Shown: positions 56,289 through 64,000 of the stretch, piece after piece
Layout of the letters: the number at the start of each line of letters is the position of its first letter
Numbering within the stretch: position 1 is the first letter of the stretch
From: Granulicella sp. L46
GTDB taxonomy: Bacteria; Acidobacteriota; Terriglobia; Terriglobales; Acidobacteriaceae
DNA length: 64,000 bases
NCBI RefSeq assembly: GCF_009765785.1
Contig: NZ_LMUT01000012.1
Span: 1,243,239 to 1,307,238, forward strand
Direction of reading: 5' to 3'
Translations under genes and position numbers: made by a program
The notes under the pieces: generated by a model
Seen by the model: the letters and a program-made list of their open reading frames with translations, nothing else
Database searches by the model: none
What the model was told of the DNA's origin: nothing

Positions 56289-58070
56289 ATGAACCAGCGT
56301 CTGATAGCGGCATTTTGCATTTCAATCCTTGTTACAGGCAGCGCATTTGCGAGCGGCAACAACTACAAAAACTTCGATGTGGCGAGCTACGCGACGGTTC
56401 GCGATGTTGTGCTGATGAATGATCCTGGATATCTGGAGAGCCGTTGGGCTGCAATGTCGAAGTATGTGAAGTACGACAAGATCTATCTTGAGACAAGCAG
56501 AGATATGATCATCGCCGATCAGAAGAGCCTGGACGCAGGCAAGAAGTTTTTTCTTAGCAAAGGGCTAAAGGTATCGGGCGGCATCACTTGGACGGTAGAC
56601 GAACGCAGTGGTGTGACGTTCTGCTATTCCGATCCCAGGCAATTGCAAAAGGCGATCGAAATCATTCAGTTCACGGCGAAGAACTTTGACGAGATTCTTT
56701 TTGATGATTGGGGATTTACCAACTGCAAGACCGATGACGCCATCGCCGCAAAGGGCAATCAAAGCTGGAGCCAATATCGGCTGGCACTTATGGACAAGGT
56801 TGGGCGAGAATTAGTTGCCGCAGCGAAGGCGGTCAATCCACGGGTCAAAGTCATCATCAAGTATCCGCAGTGGTACGACCATTACCAAGAGACAGGCTTC
56901 AATCTGGAGACGCAACCGAAGTACTTCGATGGAATTTATACGGGCACGGAGACGCGCGATCCAGTCAATAATCCAATGCAGATTCAGCAATACCATGGAT
57001 ATTCGATCGCGCGGTACCTAAGCAACCTGAACCATAACGACCGTGGCGGGTGGGTCGATGCCGGTGACAGCGAAATCCCCAATCGTTATGCCGAGCAGCT
57101 CTGGATTACACTCTTCGCCAAGCTACCCGAGATTACGCTTTGGCCCATCGGTACGCAGTACGAGCCTTCCATGCAGTCCGATGGGACGATGGCCCCAGAC
57201 TCAAAGCTAGGTCGCATCGCAGGTCCGATCTTTGAGCAGGTAGACCAGTTTATCGGCAAACTGGGTAACCCTGTGGGGGTGAAGAGTTATAAGCCATTTC
57301 ATTCTTCGGGGGAAGATTATCTACAGAGCTATCTCGGCATGATCGGCATTCCTATGGACATCGTCCCTGAATTCCCGACTGACGCGCAGACCGTACTGCT
57401 GACTGAACAGGCGAGCTTCGACCCCGCGATCATCTCCAAAATCAAGCATCAGCTAAGCGATGGGAAGACGGTGGTCATCACCTCGGGTTTGCTCAAAGCG
57501 TTACAGGGCAAGGGCATTGAGGACATTGCAGATCTGAAGTACACAGGCAGCACAGTGTCAACTCATGAGTTCATGTCAGAGCGCAGGTTTGTTGGGGTGA
57601 AGTCAGACTCTGAGATTTTGCTTCCGCAAATTACATTCTTCACCAACGATGCGAGCGCGGATATCATAGCGTACACGTCAGCATCGAAGACCTCAGGTGA
57701 TCCCCTGTTGCTGAAGACGCGGTACTCGAAGGGAGTGCTGTATGTCCTGACGATCCCTAACGCGCAGGGCGACCTGCTGTGCTATCCACAACCCGTGTTG
57801 AGCGAAATCCGCGAAGTTCTCGCAAAGGATATGTTCGTGCGGCTCGATACTTCAAGCCAGGTTGGGCTGTACGTTTACGACAACGATACGTTCATCGTGG
57901 AATCATTCCGGCAGGAGTCAACGCGGGCGGTCGTGGTTAGCGATAAACATTTCACCAAGTTGCATGACCTGCAGAGCGGACAATATTTGACGGGAACTGA
58001 GCGAAACGCAGCGATGGCATTCGAAATTCCACTGAGTCCTGGCTCTTACAGGGTCTTCGCAGCGGAGTGA
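56289..58070 (+). CDS. Secreted putative TIM-barrel glycosidase of unrecognised family
   Basis: Secreted protein of 593 residues with a Sec signal (LIAAFCISILVTGSAFAS). I do not recognise its family. The N-terminal two thirds look like a TIM barrel: KYDKIYLETSRDM, LKVSGGITWTVDE, FDEILFDDWGF (Asp139, Asp140), RVKVIIKYPQWYDHY, YFDGIYTGTETRD and WVDAGDSEIPNRYAEQLW, with acidic residues at predicted strand ends as in glycosidases. Residues about 375-500 resemble a GATase-like domain (IGIPMDIVPEFP, GKTVVITSGLL), and the tail LSPGSYRVFAAE resembles the last beta domain of GH42-like enzymes. It follows GH92 by 39 bases behind the same operator, so a role in mannan or phosphomannan breakdown is likely. 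Confidence is high that it is a gene and low for function. Confidence 0.85.
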   Translation: MNQRLIAAFCISILVTGSAFASGNNYKNFDVASYATVRDVVLMNDPGYLESRWAAMSKYVKYDKIYLETSRDMIIADQKSLDAGKKFFLSKGLKVSGGITWTVDERSGVTFCYSDPRQLQKAIEIIQFTAKNFDEILFDDWGFTNCKTDDAIAAKGNQSWSQYRLALMDKVGRELVAAAKAVNPRVKVIIKYPQWYDHYQETGFNLETQPKYFDGIYTGTETRDPVNNPMQIQQYHGYSIARYLSNLNHNDRGGWVDAGDSEIPNRYAEQLWITLFAKLPEITLWPIGTQYEPSMQSDGTMAPDSKLGRIAGPIFEQVDQFIGKLGNPVGVKSYKPFHSSGEDYLQSYLGMIGIPMDIVPEFPTDAQTVLLTEQASFDPAIISKIKHQLSDGKTVVITSGLLKALQGKGIEDIADLKYTGSTVSTHEFMSERRFVGVKSDSEILLPQITFFTNDASADIIAYTSASKTSGDPLLLKTRYSKGVLYVLTIPNAQGDLLCYPQPVLSEIREVLAKDMFVRLDTSSQVGLYVYDNDTFIVESFRQESTRAVVVSDKHFTKLHDLQSGQYLTGTERNAAMAFEIPLSPGSYRVFAAE

Positions 58071-58273
58071 TAGGATGCGTAATCAATCCAGAGGATTGGG
58101 AGTTGAGAGATACATGGAAGTGAATCGGCCCCAGCCGGCGGATCTCTGTTTTAACGAGAACCGTTGTTTGCGCGCATGCTATTTCGTAATCTCCACCTCG
58201 GAGCCTCGGAATCGAGGTGCCAGTTGAGAAGAGCAGGATGACAAATCCGTCCTTGGATCAACGCGTGCAAGCC

Positions 58274-59911
58274 TTAGATTATCTGATCAGTCGCGGTGGC
58301 GAGCGTCGTGTCTTTTGTTGCACGCGACCAGAAGATGCGCAGATCGGTAACGTTGTGAAGCGCGAAGTTCGGCTGCGACGGTGCGGTGATGGCGAAGAAA
58401 TCCGCGCGTTGGACGTCTTCAAGCCAGAATGCTGGGCGAGGATCGGCAACGGCGGGTGCAATTTCAATATGCGACATTTCGAGGTTTTTCAAATGTCGAA
58501 TAAAGAACCCTTGGCAGGGCGTAGGGCCGAAGCTCGACAACTCCGGGTAACCTTGCTCCTGCTCGGGTACCTGGATCGCGCGCCAGTCAGGCATAGGTCT
58601 CGGTCGTTGAGGATTACTCACTGTGGGTAAGCCACGATGGCCGAAGAAGCAATTGGTCAGCTTTACATCTTCAATCAGGTTGGACGGCACACCCGAGAAT
58701 ATTGAAGATGTGCCAGAGTTTGAGTTCGAGCTGACTATGTCTGAAATCACTACTCGACGCAACGTCCCGGGACGCATAGTGTCGCTCGGGCCCCGGTTGC
58801 GGCGATTGAGACGCAGAAACAGCGGTGCATCAAAAATGTCGCGCATGGTGTTGCCGGTGATGGCGATATCTTCGAGAAAAGCGCCGTCAGAAGTCTCAAG
58901 GGCGATGCCCTTGGAACCTTCAATCACATTGCCGCTGATGGTGATATTGCGAAAGCCGCCGTTCGATTCTGTTCCGCATTTGATGCGCCCCTGGCGAGGG
59001 TGGCCCTCCTCCGCGAACTTCTTCCAGGTACCATTGATTACCGACCCAAGTTCATAGGTGCCGGTCACGAAGTTATTGGATATGGTGACATTATCCGTCG
59101 ACCGAACGAAGCCCAACGCATAGCTTGACTTGGGGCAGATACCATCGTCCCATGGCGAGTTCACCGTGCAGTTAGAAACGCGTACGTTGCGGCAGCAGTC
59201 GATATCCATCCCATCACGATCTGTGTCGATGACGAGATTATCGATGGTAATGTTGTCGACGCCGGTGGCAAGAATCCCAAAGTGGCCCCCCTTCAAAATG
59301 GAGAAGTCGCGCAATAGGGCATTCCTGCAGTTCTTGAGGGCGATGGCTTTGTTGCCGACGCCGGGCTGCTCCGCAGTGAAGTTGGTGTAGTCGCCACGGT
59401 GTCCACCTTGCCCATAAGAAAGTCCTTTGCCGTGAATCAATCCCGGGCCGGTGATGGCGAAGTCTCTGATGCCCTCACCGTAGAAGAGGGAGTTGGGCCA
59501 GTGATTGTGGCCGTAATCCTGATATTCCTCCCATGGCTGCGCTGGCCCGGCGGGGTCGTAGACCCCGCCGTTGTAGCCGGTAGCTTCGCCGGGTCTAGGC
59601 GAGTCGGCGGCCAGGATCGTGCAGCCGGGGGATAGAAAGAGGTCGACGTTCGAGCGCAGACGAATAGTGAAACAGAGGTAGGTTCCGGCCGGAAATAGCA
59701 ATGTGCCGCCGCCGGCGGCAGCCACGGCCTCGATCGCTCTGTTGATTGCGGGCGTGTCTACCGTCTTCCCGTCGCCCGTCGCGCCGTAGCGCCGCACATT
59801 GTAGAGAGCCTCGGTCGCAGATGGCTCCGGCGTCTGCGCCAGGGCTATATGACCCGCTGCGGCAGATGCTAGGGCGAGAGGCGAGAGTTTGAGAAGATCA
59901 CGTCGGAACAT
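58274..59911 (-). CDS. Tat-exported GH28 polygalacturonase-family protein (copy D)
   Basis: Close paralog of copy A (22837-24468): 545 residues, the same Tat leader MFRRDLLKLSPLA and nearly identical long stretches (GTLLFPAGTY, ILAADSP, YQDYGHNHW). Acidic motifs DTDRDGMDID and SPWDDG are kept, and GRIKCGTES again replaces the GHG segment. The ATG at 59911 has GAGG seven bases upstream; a TTG directly before it is rejected. Third-position base use is much less C-biased than in copy A. Divergent from TonB receptor copy 2 with a LacI-type operator on its own promoter, mirroring copy A and receptor copy 1. Confidence 0.9.
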   Translation of the reverse strand: MFRRDLLKLSPLALASAAAGHIALAQTPEPSATEALYNVRRYGATGDGKTVDTPAINRAIEAVAAAGGGTLLFPAGTYLCFTIRLRSNVDLFLSPGCTILAADSPRPGEATGYNGGVYDPAGPAQPWEEYQDYGHNHWPNSLFYGEGIRDFAITGPGLIHGKGLSYGQGGHRGDYTNFTAEQPGVGNKAIALKNCRNALLRDFSILKGGHFGILATGVDNITIDNLVIDTDRDGMDIDCCRNVRVSNCTVNSPWDDGICPKSSYALGFVRSTDNVTISNNFVTGTYELGSVINGTWKKFAEEGHPRQGRIKCGTESNGGFRNITISGNVIEGSKGIALETSDGAFLEDIAITGNTMRDIFDAPLFLRLNRRNRGPSDTMRPGTLRRVVISDIVSSNSNSGTSSIFSGVPSNLIEDVKLTNCFFGHRGLPTVSNPQRPRPMPDWRAIQVPEQEQGYPELSSFGPTPCQGFFIRHLKNLEMSHIEIAPAVADPRPAFWLEDVQRADFFAITAPSQPNFALHNVTDLRIFWSRATKDTTLATATDQII

Positions 59912-60010
59912 CAAGTTACCTCGATTTATAAAATGAACTACAAATGCAAGTCCTGTCCGGTTTCGTAAGGTAGACGAGAATCAGGGGTGCGGTCAGTTTC
60001 TTCGCAATAA

Positions 60011-60067
60011 TGACAACGATGTCAATTCGCACGTCAAAATCTACAGTGAATTGGTGGAGACAGTCAA
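60011..60067 (-). promoter_or_regulatory. Promoter and LacI-type operator of GH28 copy D
   Basis: On the minus strand TTGACT (60062-60067), 18 bases, TAGATT (60038-60043), 13 bases, then the perfect palindrome TGACATCGTTGTCA (60011-60024). Spacings are identical to those before GH28 copy A. Confidence 0.75.
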
Positions 60068-60130
60068 TTCAGGGAGGATCTCGGTGGAGAGTCCGCCTTG
60101 TCACCCAAATTAGCCGCGATCAAATAAATC

Positions 60131-60192
60131 TTGACAATGGTCGTTTGTACTCTGTATACAGTTGCCCGTAAATCTTAATGACATCGTTGTCA
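60131..60192 (+). promoter_or_regulatory. Promoter and LacI-type operator of TonB receptor copy 2
   Basis: TTGACA (60131-60136), 18 bases, TATACA (60155-60160), 18 bases, then the perfect palindrome TGACATCGTTGTCA (60179-60192). Same spacings and much of the same sequence as copy 1 on the other strand. Confidence 0.75.
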
Positions 60193-60275
60193 TTCCAAAA
60201 AACCAAAAGGGTTGTTCTACCGGGGAAGCAACGGACACCTATAGCGGACTCAGTTTTCTTACAGGAGGTTTCACA

Positions 60276-63200
60276 ATGCAAGTCGTAACACCAATCGCTT
60301 CCGATCGTAAGCGAGTTCTAAAACTCCTCTGTATCGGTTTTGGAGCTTTGTTGGCAATGGCGTCTCCCAAGAAATCTGGCACGGCCGGCTTGCGGACCTT
60401 GCTTGTGTGCTTGTTGGTCGTCTTGTCTTTCCCAGTGACGAGAGCACAGACAACCGGTTCTGGCAGCATTCAGGGCACCGTCACCGACCCTTCGGGAGCC
60501 GTGATCCGCAATGCGTCGGTCACGCTGGTAGAGACATCGACCCAGGTTACGCGCACTGCCAAGACCAGTTCAGGCGGGGATTATGCATTCCCGAATATCA
60601 ATGTCGGAACCTACTCGGTCACCATAACTGCGCCTGGCTTTGAAACGTATCTCTCGACGGGGAATGTTTTGGAGGTTGGCAGTAGTATCGCCGTCGATGC
60701 AAAGATGACCCTTGGCAGCGCCGATATCAAAGTCGAAGTTCGAAGCCAGGGCATGGCACTACAAACGGAAGACGCTTCGTTCAAGCAGACAGTGGACGCC
60801 ACCGAGATCACGGAGATTCCGATCAACGGCCGCACCATGACTAGTCTGGTTTCACTGGTCGGGGGCACGCAGAGTGCCGTTCCCGGGGATGCCAACGGAA
60901 GTAAATACCCCACCCAGACGACCGGCTTCTCGATCGCAGGCGCGCAGGGAAATGCGATTACCTATCGACTCGATGGTGGTGACAACAACGACTACATGGG
61001 CGGCGGCAACGGCCCATTACCTTTCCCCGATGCGATTGGTCAGTTCAGCGTACAGACAGCGGCGATGGGCGCGCAAGATGGCAGCCAAGCTGGCGGCCTA
61101 ATAAACATGGTTACCAAGTCGGGTACGAATACATACCATGGCTCAGCGTTTGAGTTCATGCGCAACAACTTTATTGACGCCACCAATTTCTTCTCCACAT
61201 CCAAGGATACCCTGCACCAGAATCAGTACGGAGGAACCTTCGGCGGACCTGTGCGCATACCTAAGCTCTTCGACGGTCGCAACAAACTCTTTGTGTTCGC
61301 CGGTTTCCAACACACATATTCCCGTTCCTCCAGTGCGACGCAAAATGCCTATGAGCCCACAGCGGCTAACCTGGCCGGTGATTGGTCCACCACGGACCCA
61401 GCTCCCGTATCGTCGGGTGGAACTGGCGTCAAAAACGCCTGCGGACCAGTCGTGCAACTGTACGACCCGATCACTGGTCAGCTCCTGCCCGGCAACAAAT
61501 ACAATCAACCAGGTGGTCCCGCGCTTCCAGCGTGGAACGCATCGGCACTGGCGCTGCTCAAACAACTTCCTCCCATCAATCCGGCACTCGATCCGAACAA
61601 TTGCGGTCACGTCTCCTACGCGATTCCAAGCATCAGTTCCGACAACGACTTCGATACTCGGGTCGATTACACCATCAGCAGCAAGAACAACATGTATGCC
61701 CGCTACTTCCTCGACAGCAATCAGGTTCCAACCTTCTACTCCCCCACTAATATTTACCTCACGACTCAATCTGGCAATCCCGAGATCCGGTGGCAGTCGA
61801 TCACCATTGGTGAAACTTACATCTTCAGTTCCAGCCTTGTGAATACGGTTCACGTGACGGCGGTACGACGCCAACTCAGCCGAGGTTTCAATCCCGCAAC
61901 CCCCAACGCGACCGCCTTCGGGATCAAAGACTTTCAGACTGTACCGAGCGGTATTTGGATCAATTGCGGAACATCGGGGGCAAATCACTGCAACACTATC
62001 GGCTCGGGTAGCAACCTGCTCGCCGTAATCAACGACAATATCCCGGTTGATATTGCGGACGATGTGACTTTGGTGCGTGGCAAGCACCAAATCGGATTCG
62101 GCGGTTCATACGTCCGGAACCAGCTCAATGTCAATAACGGATATGAGGCCAACGGTGACTTCACCTTCAATGGTAACTGGAGCGGACAGACCAAGCCCGG
62201 TGACGCCAACCTAGATTTTCTTCAAGGCGCTTTGAGTGGCTTCTCGCAAAGCAAGGCGCAGCAGAATGCGCTGCGGGGATCAATGCCTACGCTGTACGTG
62301 CAGGATACGTATCATCCAGTACCACGACTAACCCTGACGGGCGGCATTCGCTGGCTGCCGCTGTACTTTCCGCACGACTACTTCCATCGTGGAACGGTCT
62401 TCAACATGGCGGCGTTTCTGGCCGACCAGCACAGCACCGTGTATCCGAATGCTCCCGCCGGGACGTTTTACTATGGCGATCCAGGTGTTAAGCCTGCCTT
62501 CACGGGAAATACGCCCTTGGAATTCAATCCGAACTTCGCTCTTGCATACGATGTTTTTGGAGACGGCAAGACTATATTCCGCGCTGGCACAGCGTATGCC
62601 TATAATATGCCGAACTTCTTTGTCCAGCAGCGTGTGCAGCAAGATCCGCCTTTTTCGGCGCTCGTTTCGCCAAATACTGCTGCGGAGTTGTGCTTCAGTG
62701 ATCCATGGTTGGTTGGGGGCACGGGGAATGCGGGATGTGGTCAAACGGGGGGCAACGACACATTCCCAGCATCCATTCTGCCAGGGACTCCGACTCCTGC
62801 AAACGCGGTCTTCTCCCAGCAGAGCCAATATATCGTGTTGCAACCTACCTACAAGATGCCCAATACCATGCAATGGACCGCCAGCATTCAACAGGCTTTT
62901 GCGCGGGGCTGGACAGTTCAGTTTTTCTACACCGGCAACCGTACACAGGATCAACTCGTCGGTATCCCACTTAACCCGGCAGTGTACACGCCCGGCGTAT
63001 GGGGACCAGGTGGTACCGGTTGCGGACCTGTAGTTACAACCGGCCCCGCTGCAGTCGCGTCCCACACCGTCGGCGGCGGCGTAGTCGGTGCTCCTTGCTC
63101 GGTCAACGGTACCAACCAAAATACCAGCAAAGGCATTTACAACAACACTCAAGCACGTTACGCGCTCACTGAGGCCAACCCGACGCAGGGGAACTATTAC

Positions 63201-63983
63201 AGTGGGGGCAGCGGTGGCTCACTCATTGAGTCCAACTCCGCGTATGGTAACTACAATGGCCTGACTGTGACCGTGCAGCATCGCTTCTCTTCAACGTTCA
63301 ACTTCCAAACCAACTACACTTGGTCCAAGTGCCTTAACAACGCCGATCCTCAAGGTGACCTCAGCGGAACTCAATTCTCGAATCCCAATAATCCAGCGCT
63401 CGACTATGGTCGCTGTGGGTCAGATATTCGCCATAACTTCAACACCACCATTGTGGTTAAGAGCAATTTTCCGCTGAAAGGCATTAGTCGTTATATCCTA
63501 AATAACTGGGAACTGGGCGGCTTATTCCGCCTCGTTAGCGGCACGCCGTTCACGGTCACAGAAAACCAGGACGAATCGTTCACGGCCAATGGCGGTGACC
63601 GCCCCAATCTGGTTCCGGGGGTCCCGATCTACAACTACACGAAGATACTCTCCGATCCTGGGGGAGCTACCTATGCTACCCGCTCTTATTTGAATCAGGC
63701 TGCCTTCGTCTTAAACACCGTACCGGGAACCCAAGGAAACATCAGTAGAAACTCTTTCTCCAACCCAATCTATTTTCAGAACGACGCCCAGATTACGCGG
63801 ATATTTCCACTTCACAGCAGACTCGATCTGTATCTTCGACTGGAAGCGTTCAACGTGCTTAACCACCCATCTTTTAGCAGTGGTAATAACAGTGGTCCTT
63901 CCTTTACGGGAAACTTCGGCGAGATCACAAGTACATCAGTTGGCGGCAGAGTCTTTCAAGGCGTTATCAAAGTACTCTTCTAG
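60276..63983 (+). CDS. TonB-dependent receptor with carboxypeptidase-regulatory-like domain (copy 2)
   Basis: Outer-membrane receptor of 1,235 residues, paralog of the one at 18591-22217. The start MQVVTPIA has AGGAGG eight bases upstream and is shared with copy 1; the frame is open to 60162 but that part overlaps the operator. Signal core about residues 40-57, carboxypeptidase-regulatory-like domain about 59-145 (GSIQGTVTDPSGAVIRNA), plug (TEIPINGRTMTSL, SIAGAQGNAITYRLDGGDNNDYM), then barrel strands to the aromatic end FQGVIKVLF. The barrel differs considerably from copy 1, especially in extracellular-loop regions rich in Gly/Asn/Thr, so the two may take different oligosaccharides. No SusD-type partner is adjacent. 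Confidence 0.9.
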   Translation: MQVVTPIASDRKRVLKLLCIGFGALLAMASPKKSGTAGLRTLLVCLLVVLSFPVTRAQTTGSGSIQGTVTDPSGAVIRNASVTLVETSTQVTRTAKTSSGGDYAFPNINVGTYSVTITAPGFETYLSTGNVLEVGSSIAVDAKMTLGSADIKVEVRSQGMALQTEDASFKQTVDATEITEIPINGRTMTSLVSLVGGTQSAVPGDANGSKYPTQTTGFSIAGAQGNAITYRLDGGDNNDYMGGGNGPLPFPDAIGQFSVQTAAMGAQDGSQAGGLINMVTKSGTNTYHGSAFEFMRNNFIDATNFFSTSKDTLHQNQYGGTFGGPVRIPKLFDGRNKLFVFAGFQHTYSRSSSATQNAYEPTAANLAGDWSTTDPAPVSSGGTGVKNACGPVVQLYDPITGQLLPGNKYNQPGGPALPAWNASALALLKQLPPINPALDPNNCGHVSYAIPSISSDNDFDTRVDYTISSKNNMYARYFLDSNQVPTFYSPTNIYLTTQSGNPEIRWQSITIGETYIFSSSLVNTVHVTAVRRQLSRGFNPATPNATAFGIKDFQTVPSGIWINCGTSGANHCNTIGSGSNLLAVINDNIPVDIADDVTLVRGKHQIGFGGSYVRNQLNVNNGYEANGDFTFNGNWSGQTKPGDANLDFLQGALSGFSQSKAQQNALRGSMPTLYVQDTYHPVPRLTLTGGIRWLPLYFPHDYFHRGTVFNMAAFLADQHSTVYPNAPAGTFYYGDPGVKPAFTGNTPLEFNPNFALAYDVFGDGKTIFRAGTAYAYNMPNFFVQQRVQQDPPFSALVSPNTAAELCFSDPWLVGGTGNAGCGQTGGNDTFPASILPGTPTPANAVFSQQSQYIVLQPTYKMPNTMQWTASIQQAFARGWTVQFFYTGNRTQDQLVGIPLNPAVYTPGVWGPGGTGCGPVVTTGPAAVASHTVGGGVVGAPCSVNGTNQNTSKGIYNNTQARYALTEANPTQGNYYSGGSGGSLIESNSAYGNYNGLTVTVQHRFSSTFNFQTNYTWSKCLNNADPQGDLSGTQFSNPNNPALDYGRCGSDIRHNFNTTIVVKSNFPLKGISRYILNNWELGGLFRLVSGTPFTVTENQDESFTANGGDRPNLVPGVPIYNYTKILSDPGGATYATRSYLNQAAFVLNTVPGTQGNISRNSFSNPIYFQNDAQITRIFPLHSRLDLYLRLEAFNVLNHPSFSSGNNSGPSFTGNFGEITSTSVGGRVFQGVIKVLF

Positions 63984-64000
63984 CTGGATCATCGCTGGAT

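Noticed and set aside
61143-62090. 315-codon minus-strand frame inside TonB receptor copy 2
   Set aside because: Antisense shadow without ribosome site or domain.

Overview
The window looks like a carbohydrate-utilisation region from an acidobacterium of the Terriglobia type (Granulicella, Terriglobus or Edaphobacter relatives). That placement is an inference. It rests on two TonB-dependent receptors of about 1,200 residues with an N-terminal carboxypeptidase-regulatory-like domain and no SusD partner, on the many Tat-exported glycoside hydrolases, and on LacI-type control. No ribosomal, tRNA or phage genes and no CRISPR array were seen.

Region 1 (1-14.7 kb) begins with convergent GH36-like and GH31 (PA14-containing) Tat-exported glycosidases. 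A complete L-rhamnose pathway follows. On the minus strand lie lutA-lutB-lutC, rhaI, a fused aldolase/lactaldehyde dehydrogenase (rhaEW) and rhaB, with the rhamnose permease rhaT divergent on the plus strand. The proteins would take rhamnose to DHAP plus L-lactate, and LutABC would oxidise lactate to pyruvate. Region 2 (14.7-18.5 kb) holds a secreted propeller-like protein with its own promoter and palindrome, and an MFS transporter.

Region 3 (18.5-38.1 kb) has a TonB receptor divergent from a run of three GH28 enzymes, then a UxaE-like epimerase, a secreted propeller, a GH2, a GH36-like enzyme, a sugar MFS transporter with a damaged or non-standard start, and a LacI-family regulator. Region 4 (38.1-58.1 kb) has an alpha/beta hydrolase lying between 18-bp inverted repeats, a PQQ-like propeller, and an alpha-mannan set: GH125, ROK kinase, sugar MFS, GH76, GH38, GH2, GH92 and an unrecognised secreted TIM-barrel-like protein. 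Region 5 (58.1-64 kb) is an inverted second copy of the GH28/TonB-receptor pair.

The main structural finding is a 14-bp palindrome, consensus TGACAWCGWTGTCA, present ten times between 22.3 and 60.2 kb and always between genes, next to almost every transcription unit of regions 3-5. In several places it sits 11-18 bases downstream of a recognisable -10 element, and the spacing is identical in the duplicated promoters. The LacI-family protein at 37.1 kb is the obvious candidate to bind it. Together the genes look like one SusCD-free, locally encoded regulon for a complex glycan containing alpha-mannose plus uronate/galactose units, with rhamnose handled by a separate adjacent operon that lacks the palindrome. 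The GH92 enzyme has Gln where the family normally has its catalytic Glu, which hints at a mannosyl-phosphate substrate.
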